A DNA stretch of 64,000 nt from Apteryx mantelli (Eukaryota; Chordata; Aves; Apterygiformes; Apterygidae). The position numbers were made by a program, and so were the translations under genes. This document shows, one piece after another, positions 1 through 12,200 of the stretch (positions are counted from its first letter, which is position 1; every line of letters begins with the position of its first letter). The stretch covers positions 127,750,183 through 127,814,182 of the forward strand of contig NC_089978.1 in NCBI RefSeq assembly GCF_036417845.1, given 5' to 3'. The notes under the pieces were generated by a model. That model did not search any database. It was not told the DNA's origin and saw nothing but the letters and a program-made list of their open reading frames with translations.

Positions 1-1512
1 ACTATTTTTTCCCCAAAGTGCCTCTGATGTAATTACTACCATGTAAGGCCCCCACGTAATCACAAAAGCACCGATGACAACCAAGATGGTTATGAAAGCT
101 TTGCACTGGTTGGCAGAGTAGACAACTCCTTGGAAAGCGTTCCTTCGGCTGCCTGAAGATGATGTGGAGGTGCTGGAGTTCTTCCTCCCATTCCTCTGAG
201 ATTCTTCCTCCACAATAACCACGCTACCACAGTGGATTTTGCGAGCTTTAATCCTTGCCACACGGAATATGAATCCATAGCAGATCATCATGACCAAGAA
301 AGGCAGCAACGCACACCAGATCTGCCAAAAGGCAGTGTAGCCAGCCTCTTTATGCCAGGCCGCCACACACATCCATTTGAACTGGTCAAATTCCAAAGAT
401 GACCAGCCAAAGAGAGGAGGAAGACAGCCAATAAGGGAATGTAGCCACACGTACACAAGAGCTACCACTGCTCTGTTGCCTGTAATCTTCATTGGGTAAA
501 CCATCGGGTACAAGACAGCATAGTACCTGGTGGACAAAAAGGAAGAGTCAATAGGAGCACAAAAAATGTACAGTAAAAAAGGAACATATTTTAATGATAT
601 TGGTATCTAGTCATCTTTGTAGAACACGCTCTTTTCTCCAGACCTCAAAGTGGGCTCAGAGGCCTTGTTATGAATAGTTTTATTTAAGAATCACATCTTT
701 GCCGGCAAGACTCTGAAAGTCACCTGAAGGCACACATGCAGCTATTAACTCTGTCTCTCTGTGTGAGTGCATGCTTTGGATATATTTGGAATTTTGTTTA
801 CTTATTGTTTCTCAAGTAATATGTTATTATACCATCAACAGCTTTAAAAAAACTCTAGATGCATGACAGCATTTTGCATTATTGATGACAACACTTTCTT
901 CTGTTCTGTGTCAAAATCTCATAGGGGGTGAATGAAATCAATGGTAAGTCGTTATAATGTAATGTATGGTGATCCACTGCAGTGCTTCTCGACCCTGTGA
1001 ACAGCCAACAAGTCCTTCTGTGAAACGACTAGGCAATTTGTTTTCACTCATTATAAGAGAGATGCTTACCGGTCTATTGCTATGAGCCCAAGAGTGAGCA
1101 TGCTGGCTGAGCTGATCAGCATGTAGAGCAGCGCTGAGAAGTTGCACCAAACAACTCCAAAGATCCATTCCCTCCTGATGGAGCTGGTGACAACGAAAGG
1201 TAGTACCAGTACAGAGAGAAGAAAGTTGGAGAGGGTCAAGCTGAACACAAACTTGTTGCTCAATGTGAGAAGGTAAGACTTCCGGTAGAGGGTAACAACA
1301 ATCACCAGGTTGCCCAAACAGATGAAAATGGCAATGACAATTATAGCAATAGACTCGGTGACTCTGACAGCCCCGTTTTCCTGTGTGGTGAGGTTCCTCA
1401 GGCCCTTCACATTGATGAGGGAGGAATTGCTGCTCATGGTCAGAGTGTGCAGAGCTGGAGCAGCCAAGACATGCTGAGCAGCTATAAGCAGAAAAACAAC
1501 ACTCAGAGACAT
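1..1512 (-). CDS. GPR161: GPR161, orphan class-A GPCR of the primary cilium (partial; 3' part beyond the left edge)
   Basis: Two coding exons lie on the minus strand: 1070-1512, and 526 down to the window edge. The intron at 527-1069 has GTAAGC and CCACCAG borders and splits the Arg codon of the DRY motif, so TM3 ends in [12 protein letters not shown]. Visible are TM1 ([19 protein letters not shown]), TM2, TM3 with WCNFSALLY, a third intracellular loop with the Ser/Thr-rich run [11 protein letters not shown], and TM6 ending TWGPYMVV. About 323 residues are present; the last helix and the long C-terminal tail lie outside. By family knowledge the receptor traffics to primary cilia, couples to Gs and raises cAMP/PKA, which restrains Hedgehog signalling. 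The first in-frame ATG is at 1512 and has a TGA directly before it. The ATG at 1437 (MSSNSSL, A at -3) aligns with the human start and is likely the main one. Confidence 0.95.
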
Positions 1513-1581
1513 TCAGGCAAGATTTCCTTACACCCTCTCCAAAGATCAAGGGCTCCTTTACTCATATTAATTAAACTTTAC
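1513..1581 (-). promoter_or_regulatory. GPR161: Probable 5' UTR part of the GPR161 first coding exon
   Basis: Reading the minus strand, a pyrimidine-rich acceptor (tttcctgtatcctacag) ends at 1582, which would start the exon at 1581 and leave 69 nt before the ATG at 1512. A 20-codon upstream ORF starts at 1565, is out of frame with both candidate starts, and ends just downstream of 1512. The acceptor is inferred from consensus only. Confidence 0.5.
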
Positions 1582-3160
1582 CTGTAGGATACAGGAAACC
1601 ATTTTAGATGGGAAAACAAAGGGGCAGGAAATTGCCCATGGGCACACCAAAGAGGTTAATGACAGAGTTAAATCCTGAAGAGGGGAGAAACCGTCTGAAA
1701 GACAGAAAGAGGTAGATGGAAAGGGATGGGGGGAGGAAGAAATAAGGAAGAAAATTAAAACATTTTATTTAATATTTTTCTAGGGATCTTACTTGTTTCT
1801 AAGTACTGATCAGCCATACTTACCAGCTGTACATCTCACTCAGTCCCTTCATCTAGGCTGTGAAGAAACAATAATGATGCAACTATTAGTCTTTGTTTCT
1901 CTCAATTAAAAAAAAAAATCACTTTTTTTTTTCCTGCCTGCTTATCCTAACATTGTATTCTGCCCATGTAGCATTTTCTGGTGGTCTGTGGATGCCTGGC
2001 TAGTCATACCCTGCTGACTCTTAACAGTTGCTAGGTAACATTCAAAGAATCAGGGAGCACTGCAACATACTCTCCTAATGTCACTTCTCCACGTACACGA
2101 TCACCTTAGCTACCACAGTGATCACTGCCCAACATCCATCCCCCTAAGTCATAACCTCAGTTTTGCGAGACCTCAGTATTTTCCTCAGGTCTGCAGCAGT
2201 CTTCTGCCTGCTGTCTACCACAGGCATTCCTAACTGCTTCATTCAATCCTTCACCCATCTGCAGGCCAGCACACTGAAAAAAACACCAAAAATGCATGTA
2301 TGAAAACTGAATAACCAAAAAAGGAGTCCACCAAGTAATAGGAAGTTGATCTTAACATTTTTTGGAAATCAGCGACCCACTAAAGGTATCTCGCTGAGAC
2401 TATGCCCATCCATTGTTCCCAAATGGCCAGGAGTACTCAAGAACCTCTTCCCTCTGTGAGGCTGTTATGGCCTTAGGCAACATTGTCAGGCTGGAGAGCC
2501 GTATTTTTTCAATTTTTATCTATGCCTTCCTAAGGGCCTAACTGAAGACATTATTGAGCCATGCTTTGTAAAATCTAGCTTAACTCTTCTCTAGTGAAAT
2601 TGTCAACTGTTTGCAATAGTGTTTCTCTTAAAGTTTCTCTTTAAATATGCCTGCACCACCTTTGTGAGTCTTTCCAACACCTTTTAAAACACATAGATTT
2701 TAGAAAAGAGGCTATCCAAGACCAGCCATAGCCTCTACCTATACTAGTGACACCCAGGTAACATGCTCCTACCCTTCCCCTCAGAGCTGCATCCAGCCCT
2801 GCTTTACCCAAAAGGAGGAAAAAGTGCCCAGCAAACCTGCCCAGCAGGCAGCAGGGAACAGCTGGCTGTTAAGCAGAAGGGCCAAAGGGCCTGGCTCTGT
2901 GGGCCCCACCTCAGACAGGGGCAACTGCCTGGTGGGACAACCAGGGGGGTGGCGGCCTCTTTGCCCAGGGCCAGCACTGCTAGCAGTGCCAACCACACAC
3001 TGGCTGCAGGGCTGGACGGCCAGTCACCGGCTGAACTCCTCTCAGGGAGACGAAGCAGCAGGGAGCAGGCACGCTGACACACACGCACGAGCAAAGCCCT
3101 TGAGAGAAAGCCAGTGCTGCTTCCCTGATTAAAACCACGTGCGGTTGCAGCACCAGTTGG
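1582..3160. other. Presumed GPR161 5' intron; nothing else recognised
   Basis: No exon or confident repeat is seen. Most of it is ordinary AT-rich DNA. The part from about 2760 on becomes GC-richer as it approaches the CpG island; overlapping ORFs there occur on both strands and look like composition effects. Confidence 0.5.
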
Positions 3161-3169
3161 CGAGAAAAT

Positions 3170-4060
3170 GGGGTGGGGGGGAGAGCCGCGGCTAGCGGAG
3201 CGTTACTTTGTTAAGCGCAACCCGCAAGGGTTAAGCGAGCGGAGGGAGAAGCAACATCTTCGCGGAGCACCTTCGAGGCGAGGGCCTTCGCCGTGGGGCC
3301 CGCGGCGGGATGCCGCAGGGCCGGGAGGCAGGTGGCGGGAAGCAGCCCCGGCCCCGGGCAGGGCCCCCTCCCCCGCTGCCGAGAGGCCCCGGGAAGAGCC
3401 TCCGTTTTGCCCCCTCCACCGCCAACAACGCGCGGGGAAGGGGGGCAGCCTCCACCGGGCCGGGCATCCCTCAGCCCTCCTCGTATCGCCGCGCCGAGCC
3501 CGCCCTGCCCCTCGGCGGAGAGCGGGGTCCCCGCCCCGCTGCCGCCGTAACGGCCGCTCCCTTCCCCCCTCCCCCGCCCCGTAACGGCCGCTCCCTCCCG
3601 CGTAACGGCCGCCGCAACGGCCGTTGGCCCGGGCGCGCGCTGCCCACACGCACTCACCGCCGCGCCGCGCCCGCCGCCGCCAGGGCGGGACGTTTGGGAT
3701 TACAGCGCCCCGGGCCCCCCGCCGCCGGGAGAGAGGCCCCGAGCCGCGGCCCGACCCTCCCCGCGATGCCCATGCCCCTGCCTCCTCCCCGCCGCCCGCG
3801 CCGCGGCGGCCCCCTCCCCTCCCCTCCGCTCCCGCTCCGCCTCTCTCCGTTTCCTCGCCCGCCGTCCCCTCTGCCCGGGCTTCCTCGTCACCTTCGCTAG
3901 CGCTTCCTCCTCCGCCGCCTCTCCCCGCACCCCTCCGCCCCATCCCGCTCGACTGCCCCGCCGCCGGGGCGGCACGGAGGGCTGCGCGGCGCAGGCGGTA
4001 CTGCGCTGGTCCCGGAGGGCAACGCGGGGCGTTTGAACACCCATCGTGAGGGGTCGGCGA
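3170..4060. promoter_or_regulatory. GPR161: CpG island; probable GPR161 promoter and untranslated first exon
   Basis: Very GC-rich with dense CpG across about 900 bp. On the minus strand a consensus splice donor (GCG|GTGAGTG) sits with its GT at 3657-3656, which would end a noncoding first exon at 3658 and splice to the coding exon near 1581. This explains the many long ORFs on both strands as composition artefacts. Several YAACGG (MYB-type) motifs cluster at 3548-3626. The transcription start cannot be placed from sequence alone. Confidence 0.7.
3658..4040 (-). other. GPR161: Candidate GPR161 untranslated exon 1
   Basis: The 3' border is the GTGAGT donor just below 3658 on the minus strand. 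The 5' border is a guess at the outer edge of the CpG island. There is no coding claim. Confidence 0.4.
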
Positions 4061-4200
4061 TACAAACTGCCTCTCCGAAGAGGGCTGCGTCTGGCTGACC
4101 TCAGCTTGTGATGCGAGATCAGGGTCCCTCCAGCACCGCTTGCTCTCATTCAGCTGTATCTCCATTTGGGGAGAGAGGGGTCTTTTAGCAGGGCTAAAAG

Positions 4201-4235
4201 ACTATCTATCTACTATCTACTAGTAGGGCTATCTA
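4201..4235. repeat. Short degenerate (CTAT)n tract
   Basis: Repeats of ctat/ctatcta are visible in the GPR161-TIPRL spacer. Confidence 0.6.
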
Positions 4236-4345
4236 CTGTGCCGCCTTGGGAAAATAACTCAATTACCCTGCCAAATGGGGACAATATCATCTACCCCACA
4301 GGTTGGTACTGAGGCACTGTTATTGGTCTGTGATATGTTAGATCC
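4235..4345 (+). repeat. MIR-like SINE relic, sense
   Basis: The line cttgggaaaataactcaatt, then aaatggggacaatatcatct and cacaggttg, follows the MIR core order (cttgggcaagtcacttaacc, aaatggggataataatacct, cagggttgttgtgagg), with a small deletion between the first two. Old and diverged. Confidence 0.6.
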
Positions 4346-4384
4346 CTTCACAGCCTTCATTCATTTGAAACCTCGGAGGTTCAG

Positions 4385-4500
4385 TAGGAAGGAATCAATT
4401 TTACACAGATTAGGAGGTGAAATGACTTGCCCAAGCATATAGAACAAGTAAGTACACAAAGTAAGGCACAAAGAGGGACAGATCCTAATTCCTAGACTTC
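4385..4500 (-). repeat. MIR-like SINE relic, antisense
   Basis: The stretch ttttacacagattaggaggt, gaaatgacttgcccaagcat, then gtaaggcacaaagagggaca and gatcctaattcctagac matches the reverse strand of MIR (ttttacagatgaggaaactg, gtgacttgcccaaggtcac). It lies close to, and opposite to, the sense relic next to it. Confidence 0.65.
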
Positions 4501-5399
4501 CCAGACTATGAAATGCTTTTAAAAGAAATGCAGGTGTAAATTGGGGAGGGAGGAAGGCAGATATATTTTTTTCAAGAAGCAAGACATAAACTGCAGCATA
4601 AAGGGCCAAGGGTAATTAAATACCTTTTTTTGTGCATTCCTAATTCTGAGCTTCTCCATATCCTGGCAAGGCCCTTAGTGCAGAGGACAACTGCTCTGAC
4701 TGCAGCTTTGTTGTGTAACTTAGAATTTTGTGTTGCTCTGTAATTTAGGATAGATGATAGTTCTTGGATAGATGTAGTTCTTTGTGACATGTGTGTCACA
4801 TTCCCATGGCCATTCTCTTGGCTTGGCCTGACACTGCAGTCTTCCAAAGGAACAAGCAGGACCGCCTGTCATTCATGCTTATATGCTACAGAAATTTCCT
4901 GGGGAGTTGGTTTGTCCTTTTGATGACACAGAAAACCAAAATGAGCATCCAGCCATCCATACTGAAAAGTTTTTAATCAGTTGTATCAATCCTTTCATAT
5001 AGGATTTCAGGTTTACAATACTATCACATTTTGTTTGACATTCAAAGTCATCTTTGGACAGCATTCAAGAAGAGATCAAACAAATGCAGGAGACTGTAAA
5101 TGTATGTACACATGTAATACATTAAAAAGAAAAAAAGGTGTTTGTATGTAGCAGCAGAAGACAACTAGTGACACTTCTTGATCCTCTGAACATATCAGTC
5201 CTAGTAAGGAACCTTCATGACTTAGAGCTCCCAGCGACTGCTCTTACACACCTGTTAGCAGAAACACCACATAAATCCTGCATTAGCAGGAACACATATT
5301 GCCCCACGAGCTCCGCTCTTAGCTCCCATAGCAGGGACAGCACAAAGGGAACATCAGAACAAGAACTGGTCTTTCTGCTCGCTGACTGGCCTTAGCAAC

Positions 5400-6240
5400 T
5401 CGCCACCGGTGAGAGCCGCGGGCGGGCCGGCCCGCTGGATACACACACTTTGCACCTGTGTGGCGTCTGCAGCTGGCTCCGCGGGAGACTCACCTGAGCT
5501 CGCCGCCTTTAAGCGCACGCCGCGCCTAATTGCCTCCCCCATCGCACTTCAAACCCCCGGCACAGGAGCTCAGGGACGCCCACACATCCTGGGGGCGTTG
5601 ATGGGCTCCCACAGGCACCACGGACACCCCCAGTCGCGCCTCACAGCGCAAGAGCCGAGGAAGCACGGGCGCCTGGCGTCACCGCCGCCCGCCCTCATCA
5701 TGGCGCCCGGCCGCCTCCGTCACGTGACACCCCCGCCCCCGGCCGCGTTCCCTCCCGCCCCGCGCCGCCGGCTCTGCTCCCCTCCCCGCGCGCGGCGCCG
5801 CGCGGCCCCCATGGCGCCTTCCGGGGCTGCGCGCGCAGCGGCCCGCTCCCGGAACCGGAAGCTCGCGGAGGTGTTAGCGGTGCTGCTACCGTTAGCGGCC
5901 TCCGGGCGGAGCGGCGGGGCGGGGCGGGGCTAGCGGCCGCCGCCGCCGCCGCCTCTTGCGCCGCCGGCTACCTTGTCCTCGCTGCTGCCCCCTCGGTGGG
6001 GCCGCCCCCCTCGCCGCCGCCATGCACCCCGTTTTTCAGAGCAGCCGCCGCGACTTCACCTTCGGGCCCTGGAAGCTGAGCGCCGCCCAGACGCACATCA
6101 TGAAATCGGCGCAGGCCGAGAGGTGGGGCGGCCGGGCCGGGCCGGGTGGGGGGCGGCGGCGGCGGGGCGCTCGCGAGAAATAACTAATGCCCCGAGAAAT
6201 AAGTAATGCCCCCGCGGCGGGGGAGGCGGGCTGCTGTTCC
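5400..6240 (+). promoter_or_regulatory. TIPRL: CpG island promoter of TIPRL
   Basis: GC- and CpG-rich from about 5400, covering TIPRL exon 1. It contains a perfect 10-bp palindrome gtcacgtgac at 5719-5728 (E-box/CLEAR type), an ETS-type ccggaag near 5855, GC boxes near 5920, and YY1-like atggcg sites near 5700 and 5811. No TATA box is seen, as expected for a housekeeping gene. Confidence 0.8.
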
Positions 6241-9200
6241 CAGCAGCTCCGGAGTTTTTTTTGCCCTCGCTCCTTCTGCGAGTGTAAGCTTGATGCTTTG
6301 GCTTAAGAAGTGGGGATGGTTTGTTTCACAAATGCGACAGTTTTCAGGGATTGTTGTTGTTGTTGTTATAACTGCTAACGCTTTTCTGTTGGAAATATGG
6401 ACTTCTGCGAACTGAAGCCTGCTGACTATAAGCTTGGTTTTCCTAATTATTTTTTAAGAATAATTAGGGACCTTTTAAATGTAGTCTATCGATTTTCATA
6501 AGCTATCTTATGCTAATGGCTATTTTAAGATAGTGGGTTTCATTAAAAATTAAGTATTATAGTAGTAATTTCCATTCCTCTCATTGTAGTAGTAATTTAC
6601 ATTGCTGTAAAACAGTTGGAAAAATGTTTCTGTCAGCATCAGGTACTTGAAGTCAGATTTGCTAGTGTAGATCTGAACAACTCAGCTCTTTAGAGCCATA
6701 GCTGTGCTTACAGGCAGTTGAATTTGTCAGATCCTCCTTTTTTGTGTTTTTGTAATAAATATATGGAAATTCTATTAGTCATCTTAAATGTATTTTGGTT
6801 CATATTGCTTGTAACTTTTCTGAGGGTAAGATCACTTGCTAAAATCTCATCTCTTGAAACTTTACACTTTTTTGTTGTTTTATGTAAAAAAATCAATTTT
6901 TTGTTTTAAGTGGATGTGTTCCTCAAAACAGATTAAAAATGACATTTTTTCATTTTTGTCCTATGCTTAGTGGATAAAATAATCTTCACTGAATGCTTTT
7001 AACTAATGATATTGTAGTTTTTGCAGTTACATGAAAGAAAATATGAATCTTATGTTTTAGTCATTCTCCTATAAAGAGTACCCGACATCCAGTTAAGCTA
7101 TATCTGGGCTCTATTTTTATACTATCTCCCACTTTTCAGGCATGTTTTTGAAGACTTCTCTTGCAAGATGCTAGGTCATAAAAATTAAGATCTGTATTTT
7201 TACAGTCAGGAGGATGTTAACTTTTCATCATCTGTAAACCAGAGTTAGAGTTGAACTGCCAGTCTAGAAGCCAGATTATCTGCTGTGCTCCTCTTCTGAA
7301 CTATTCAGTTTCTTTAACTGTAGCTGTTTTAAAATAAACAGTTGTTGGTAATTTTATTTTTTTTTCTGCAGAAATTATCTTCATCCTTTTTGATGTTTTT
7401 CAAGACTGAAAGAACAGAAAAGACTTTGCAGGGTAGGGAAGAGAAATCCAAAATTAGCTGTTTGCAAGCAGCTCTTGGTACTTGGCATGAGCGCTCAAAA
7501 ATGAACAATTCCTCTGCCTCAAATCTGAAGAGTCACTGCCACTACCCAGTTGCAGTACTTTTAATCAGTTTCCTTTTATAATGTATTTCTTTTGGTGTTT
7601 TGCCTTGTTTTTTTTTGATTACTTGGAGAACGTAGTTATTACCTATAGGAGTTTTATTTCTAGCAAACATATGTCACAAAAAAACCCTGAGCAACCCCTA
7701 TGGAAGGTGAAGGATTAAATACGCCATAGCTGCAGAACTCTCTCGTGGGCTAGAGTTAATTTTTGCAGGTCAAGGGGGCTGCACTGGATGAAATGGGAAG
7801 TTTTTAATTTTATGCTGCCTTCTCTGGGAAAAACATAGAATCTTATTCTTCGAGTCTATGAATCCGCTATTTTCACTTCAAATCAGTCAGCGTAATGTTC
7901 TCTTGTATACAGTGTTACAGAAATAACACTTTTGTACAGGCATGCCTTACTATTTATCAACAGGAAAGTTGTGAGCTGGAATTTTCTTAATCCTTGTATT
8001 TAGATCCGTTTCCTAAAGTTTTCTTCCTTTCAGATTTCATGTTCTTTTTAACCTTGCTATGAGTAAAGTAGGTAGGTAGAGATGGGGAGGAAATGCTAGA
8101 AGTGCATGAAGCCTTCTGGTGAATACGTTCAGTGTAGATATCAAGTGGGTGTGTATATATAAGTATAAAAACTGATTTAAAAAAAGAAAAGGTGAAACAA
8201 GTTGGTTTGGGATTTTCTGCAAGGGTCACGCATACTGCTTCTGTAGTACTTCGTTTAGTTGGGTCTGTGGCTATGGCTTTTGTGTTTAGAGGTTGCCAAT
8301 GCCAGTACATATTCTCTACAAGCTCGGGAAGGTAGTGATTTGAGCACAGCAATATCTTCTGCACTTCACCTCTCAGGTATTCTGCTAGGATTGTTTTCAG
8401 CTTCTTTCTGTAGGCTTCTAAAGATGGAGGTATGGACCACTGTGTAGTGAATTTAAACTTGCTGACAATAAGCACTCTTTCCTTAAGCTACTTCTTGGGA
8501 ACTTGCAGAAGTAGGTCATGGACCATCCAGTGTTTTTTCCCTGACTGAAAGCTGCTAAATTATGCTACTCGGATATTCTTGATTTCCCCTCATTTGAGAC
8601 TTTTGTACAGGACTGATGAAGAGGGAAAGATTTAGGAACATTTTTACACTGGAAAAGGCATTTCTGATCAATGATTCTGCAACTCATGACAGATTTTTTA
8701 AATTGGGAAAATAACAAAGTTTTGTAAAACATATTGATGGTATCACTTTCAAATTATTGTGGTCCAAGTAATACTTTCTTATTCAGAGACATGGACTGCT
8801 TTTACCTGGCTGGTGCAATCACAAAGTCTCTCTTCATCTAAGTTTTCTCTCTCTGTGCAGGTTGGCTGATGAATTGCACATGCCTTCCCTGCCAGAAATG
8901 ATGTTTGGAGACAATATCCTAAGAATACAACATGACCATGGTTTTGGAATTGAGTTCAATGCAACAGATGCTTTAAAATGTGTCAATAATTGCCAAGGTA
9001 TGATCAAAGTGGCTTGTGCAGAGGAGTGGCAAGAGAGCAGGTACAGTATTTTATCACCAGTGGGCAAGTACTAGTGTTTTATAGGGGAAACTGGGATAAA
9101 GCAGTTAAAGGTACAGACTGAGAACTGGAATTCTTGAATACCATGTTGCATTTGTTTCTGCCATAGATATACTGTGTGATTACAAAAGTCACCTAGCTTT

Positions 9201-12200
9201 TCTTTGCCATAATCGTCCTATCTGCTAAACTGTGTTAACTATGTTTTCAGTTGTGTTGTGACTTGCTTAAAATAAATGGCAAATTTAACATGGCTTAATC
9301 CTGTTTCCATTTATTCAAAATTAATAGGGCCCTGAGCATTGCAAGATTGTGTCTTTTGGTATTCAAAGTGTAGAATGCTGTACATGTTCAAGGACAATTA
9401 CCATGCATAAAAACTAATTGTACTGCTTACTATTTACCAAATTAGTGGCAGAGCACCTATGAATAAATTATAGAGAGAAATCAAAATTCTCATTAAAATT
9501 AAGTTGAAGTGCAGTGTTAATGATAGCTGTGTGTTGTCTGCAGATTGCTTTCTGTCTGTTTAAAGAAGAAGGGATCTTGAGCTATAAAATTTTCAACAAT
9601 GTTGAATTAAAATCTTTATTTTGACTGATAGGACTGAGATAGTGCTTGCACAGGAATTCTGGTAATGGTTTCTAATTTACAGTGTAAACATAGATGTTGT
9701 GAAAGAAGCAACACTGTATAGTTCAGACTTCACATCGTAATTCTAGCATGGGCAATGGTGCTATTTAACTTTTTGAAGAGTAAGGACATGAGTCTTATGT
9801 GAGGTTGCAATTTCTTCAAAGAATTACTACAAAGCGTGCTGAATTCTTTTTCCTTTGTTGAGGAGTGAGACTGAGCACACTAAGGAAGTTGTCAAACCAT
9901 ATGATTGGACTTACACAACAGACTACAAAGGAACGTTGCTGGGAGATACTGTAACATTAAAGGTGACTTCTTTTCTCCTTAAATGCTTATTACATAGTAT
10001 TTCAGTCAAGCACTTTTTTTGGAAGCTGTGGTTTCCCTTTCAGTAAGCTTATATAAAATCTCCTATGGTTCATAGGACTAAAGAGTTTCTGACTTCAAAG
10101 TATAGTTTGGACTTTTCATGTCTCAGCAGGTGTGCTTTTTTTTTAATTGGCTCATGGCTCATTTTAATTTTTTAAAGCATCTTATGATTATATAAAAGGG
10201 TCTCATATGTTCCTGATTAAGAACTTGCTCAAAGACGTAAAGCGCACAAGAATCCTTAGTGCTTGCTGGATCCCCCTTTGAAGCCCTGAGCTCCTCAGAT
10301 ACGACAGAACTATCTCAACTGCATAGTTCTCTGGTACCTTTACTCTGTGTTGCTTGCTGCTTTTTGTGATCAGGTACCCAGGTCTGCCTGCTTTCAGTGG
10401 CTTTGTTTTTCAGAAACAGTAACTCATATTTAAACTGTGACAGATCCTCCCTTGTCTTTATTTACTTAAAGAAAGACTGATGTTCCCAATTTCTCTTTAC
10501 TGTGTACAGACTGTTTGCTGCTAACCAGATAATATATATTAATTCACTAGGATTGGTTTAGCTATAGATTGTTTGAGTTACTCTGGAATTAAAAGCACAG
10601 CATAAAACTACTGTCTTGTGTGCTCATAGTCTTTAGGCAGCAGAAGTATATGAATCTATATGGAGAGCACAAGATGGAAAACATACTGGTATTTGATTTT
10701 GAGGAAAGGCTTTATTACAATGCTATTTGGGGTTTGTAGTTTGCTAGAAATGCCGAGTGTGTGAAATATTACTTATAACCCAGAACTTCCCAATCATATG
10801 TTAAACTCAGGGTGTCTTCTAATGTTTTGAAATACGGAATGCAAGCAGAATTGTTGCAACTGGAAACCTAACTAAGCCTGTTCCCTGGAGGTGATTTATT
10901 TGGAATTTTCCACTTCAGATTTTTGCTTTGATTGATGTTTCCTCTTGGAAACTTTGGTGTTAGTTTTAACTTTTCCTCTTAGACTTGTATGTGTGTCTTC
11001 AGCTGAGTGCTCTAAAGTTTTTTCCCTTTAGAAAACTAGCAAGTGCAGGATTTTCAAGATAAAGACAAACTCTACATATCTGGACATCAAACTAATGTGC
11101 TAACTGTTCTTAATCTTGTTCTTCAGGTTGTGCCTACAACAGAACACATAAATACAGAGAAACTGAAAGCCAGGGAGCAAATTATGTTTTTTGAAGAAGT
11201 CCTTCTGTTTGAAGATGAACTTCATGATCATGGAGTATCTAGTTTGAGTGTAAAAATAGTGAGTACTGAGAGGTGTATGCAAGAGACTTGTTGACCCAGC
11301 TGGCTAATGTATGCAAAATGTAGTCCCTTTTTGCCTGTTATTTCTTCTGGAATTTAAAGTTTAAAATGCAAGGTTCTTTATAATTTTATAATCTTTATAA
11401 TCTTACAATTATAATCTTGTTGAAAGCTATGATATATTAATCTTGTTTTATCAGTTGCTTCAGTATTTGTGAATATCTGACCTAACAGGTGCATACCTAA
11501 AGTAAGACTTTGTAATATGCTGAAAGGAATATCTTTATTTTTGCAGAGAGTTATGCCTTCCAGCTTTTTTGTGTTGTTGAGGTTTTTCTTGCGAGTTGAT
11601 GGTGTACTTATCAGGATGAATGATACAAGGCTTCACCATGAGGTAAACACTTATTCTTTATATCATTCACGTTTTACAGATGTTCCCTTGCAGTATCACT
11701 TTCAGAGAAGACCTGCTGATATTCCTGTAATCTAATACTGATATTCTGGGGTGTAGAGGTTACCTGAATTGAACTTTCAAGTGTATTTTATTATTATGGT
11801 GGCGCTGAAATAGTGACAGAGTGCTGGATGCCATTGGGCTAGGTATTGCACAAGCAGAGCAGACTATCCTTCATCTGAAGTAATCATTTAGTTATATTGG
11901 ACAGACACAGATTAGAGAGGAAGTCAGAGAAGAAAAACAGACAACAGTAAATGGTGTGATACTGTTCTTATGTTAGTAGCCCCTGGCTTCCAGGTATATT
12001 TTTCTGGCTTGTCTACCTCATGACTACAAGTTTCACTCTGCAAATAACTGTCCGTACAACACTGAGTCCAGGCATCTTTTAAACAATATACTACATACAG
12101 TTGTGGTTCGCTTGTTCTGTTTAGCTCCATTAGTACTGATTATAGGAGTTCTAGCTGAGTAAAAATTAAGAAGCATAGTTCTTTTTTGTGCACAGAAAAG

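Noticed and set aside
938-1549. 203-codon minus-strand frame overlapping GPR161
   Set aside because: It begins at TTG, not ATG, and is the shifted shadow of the real GPR161 exon running into the intron.
3203-4165. Long ORFs on both strands in the GPR161 CpG island (up to 320 codons)
   Set aside because: Stop codons are rare in GC-rich DNA; all frames are open together, residues are Arg/Gly/Pro/Ala only, and an untranslated exon with a consensus donor explains the region.
7987-8475. 162-codon minus-strand ORF in TIPRL intron 1
   Set aside because: No recognisable domain, AT-rich composition like the surrounding intron and no promoter or splice context; within chance for this much sequence.
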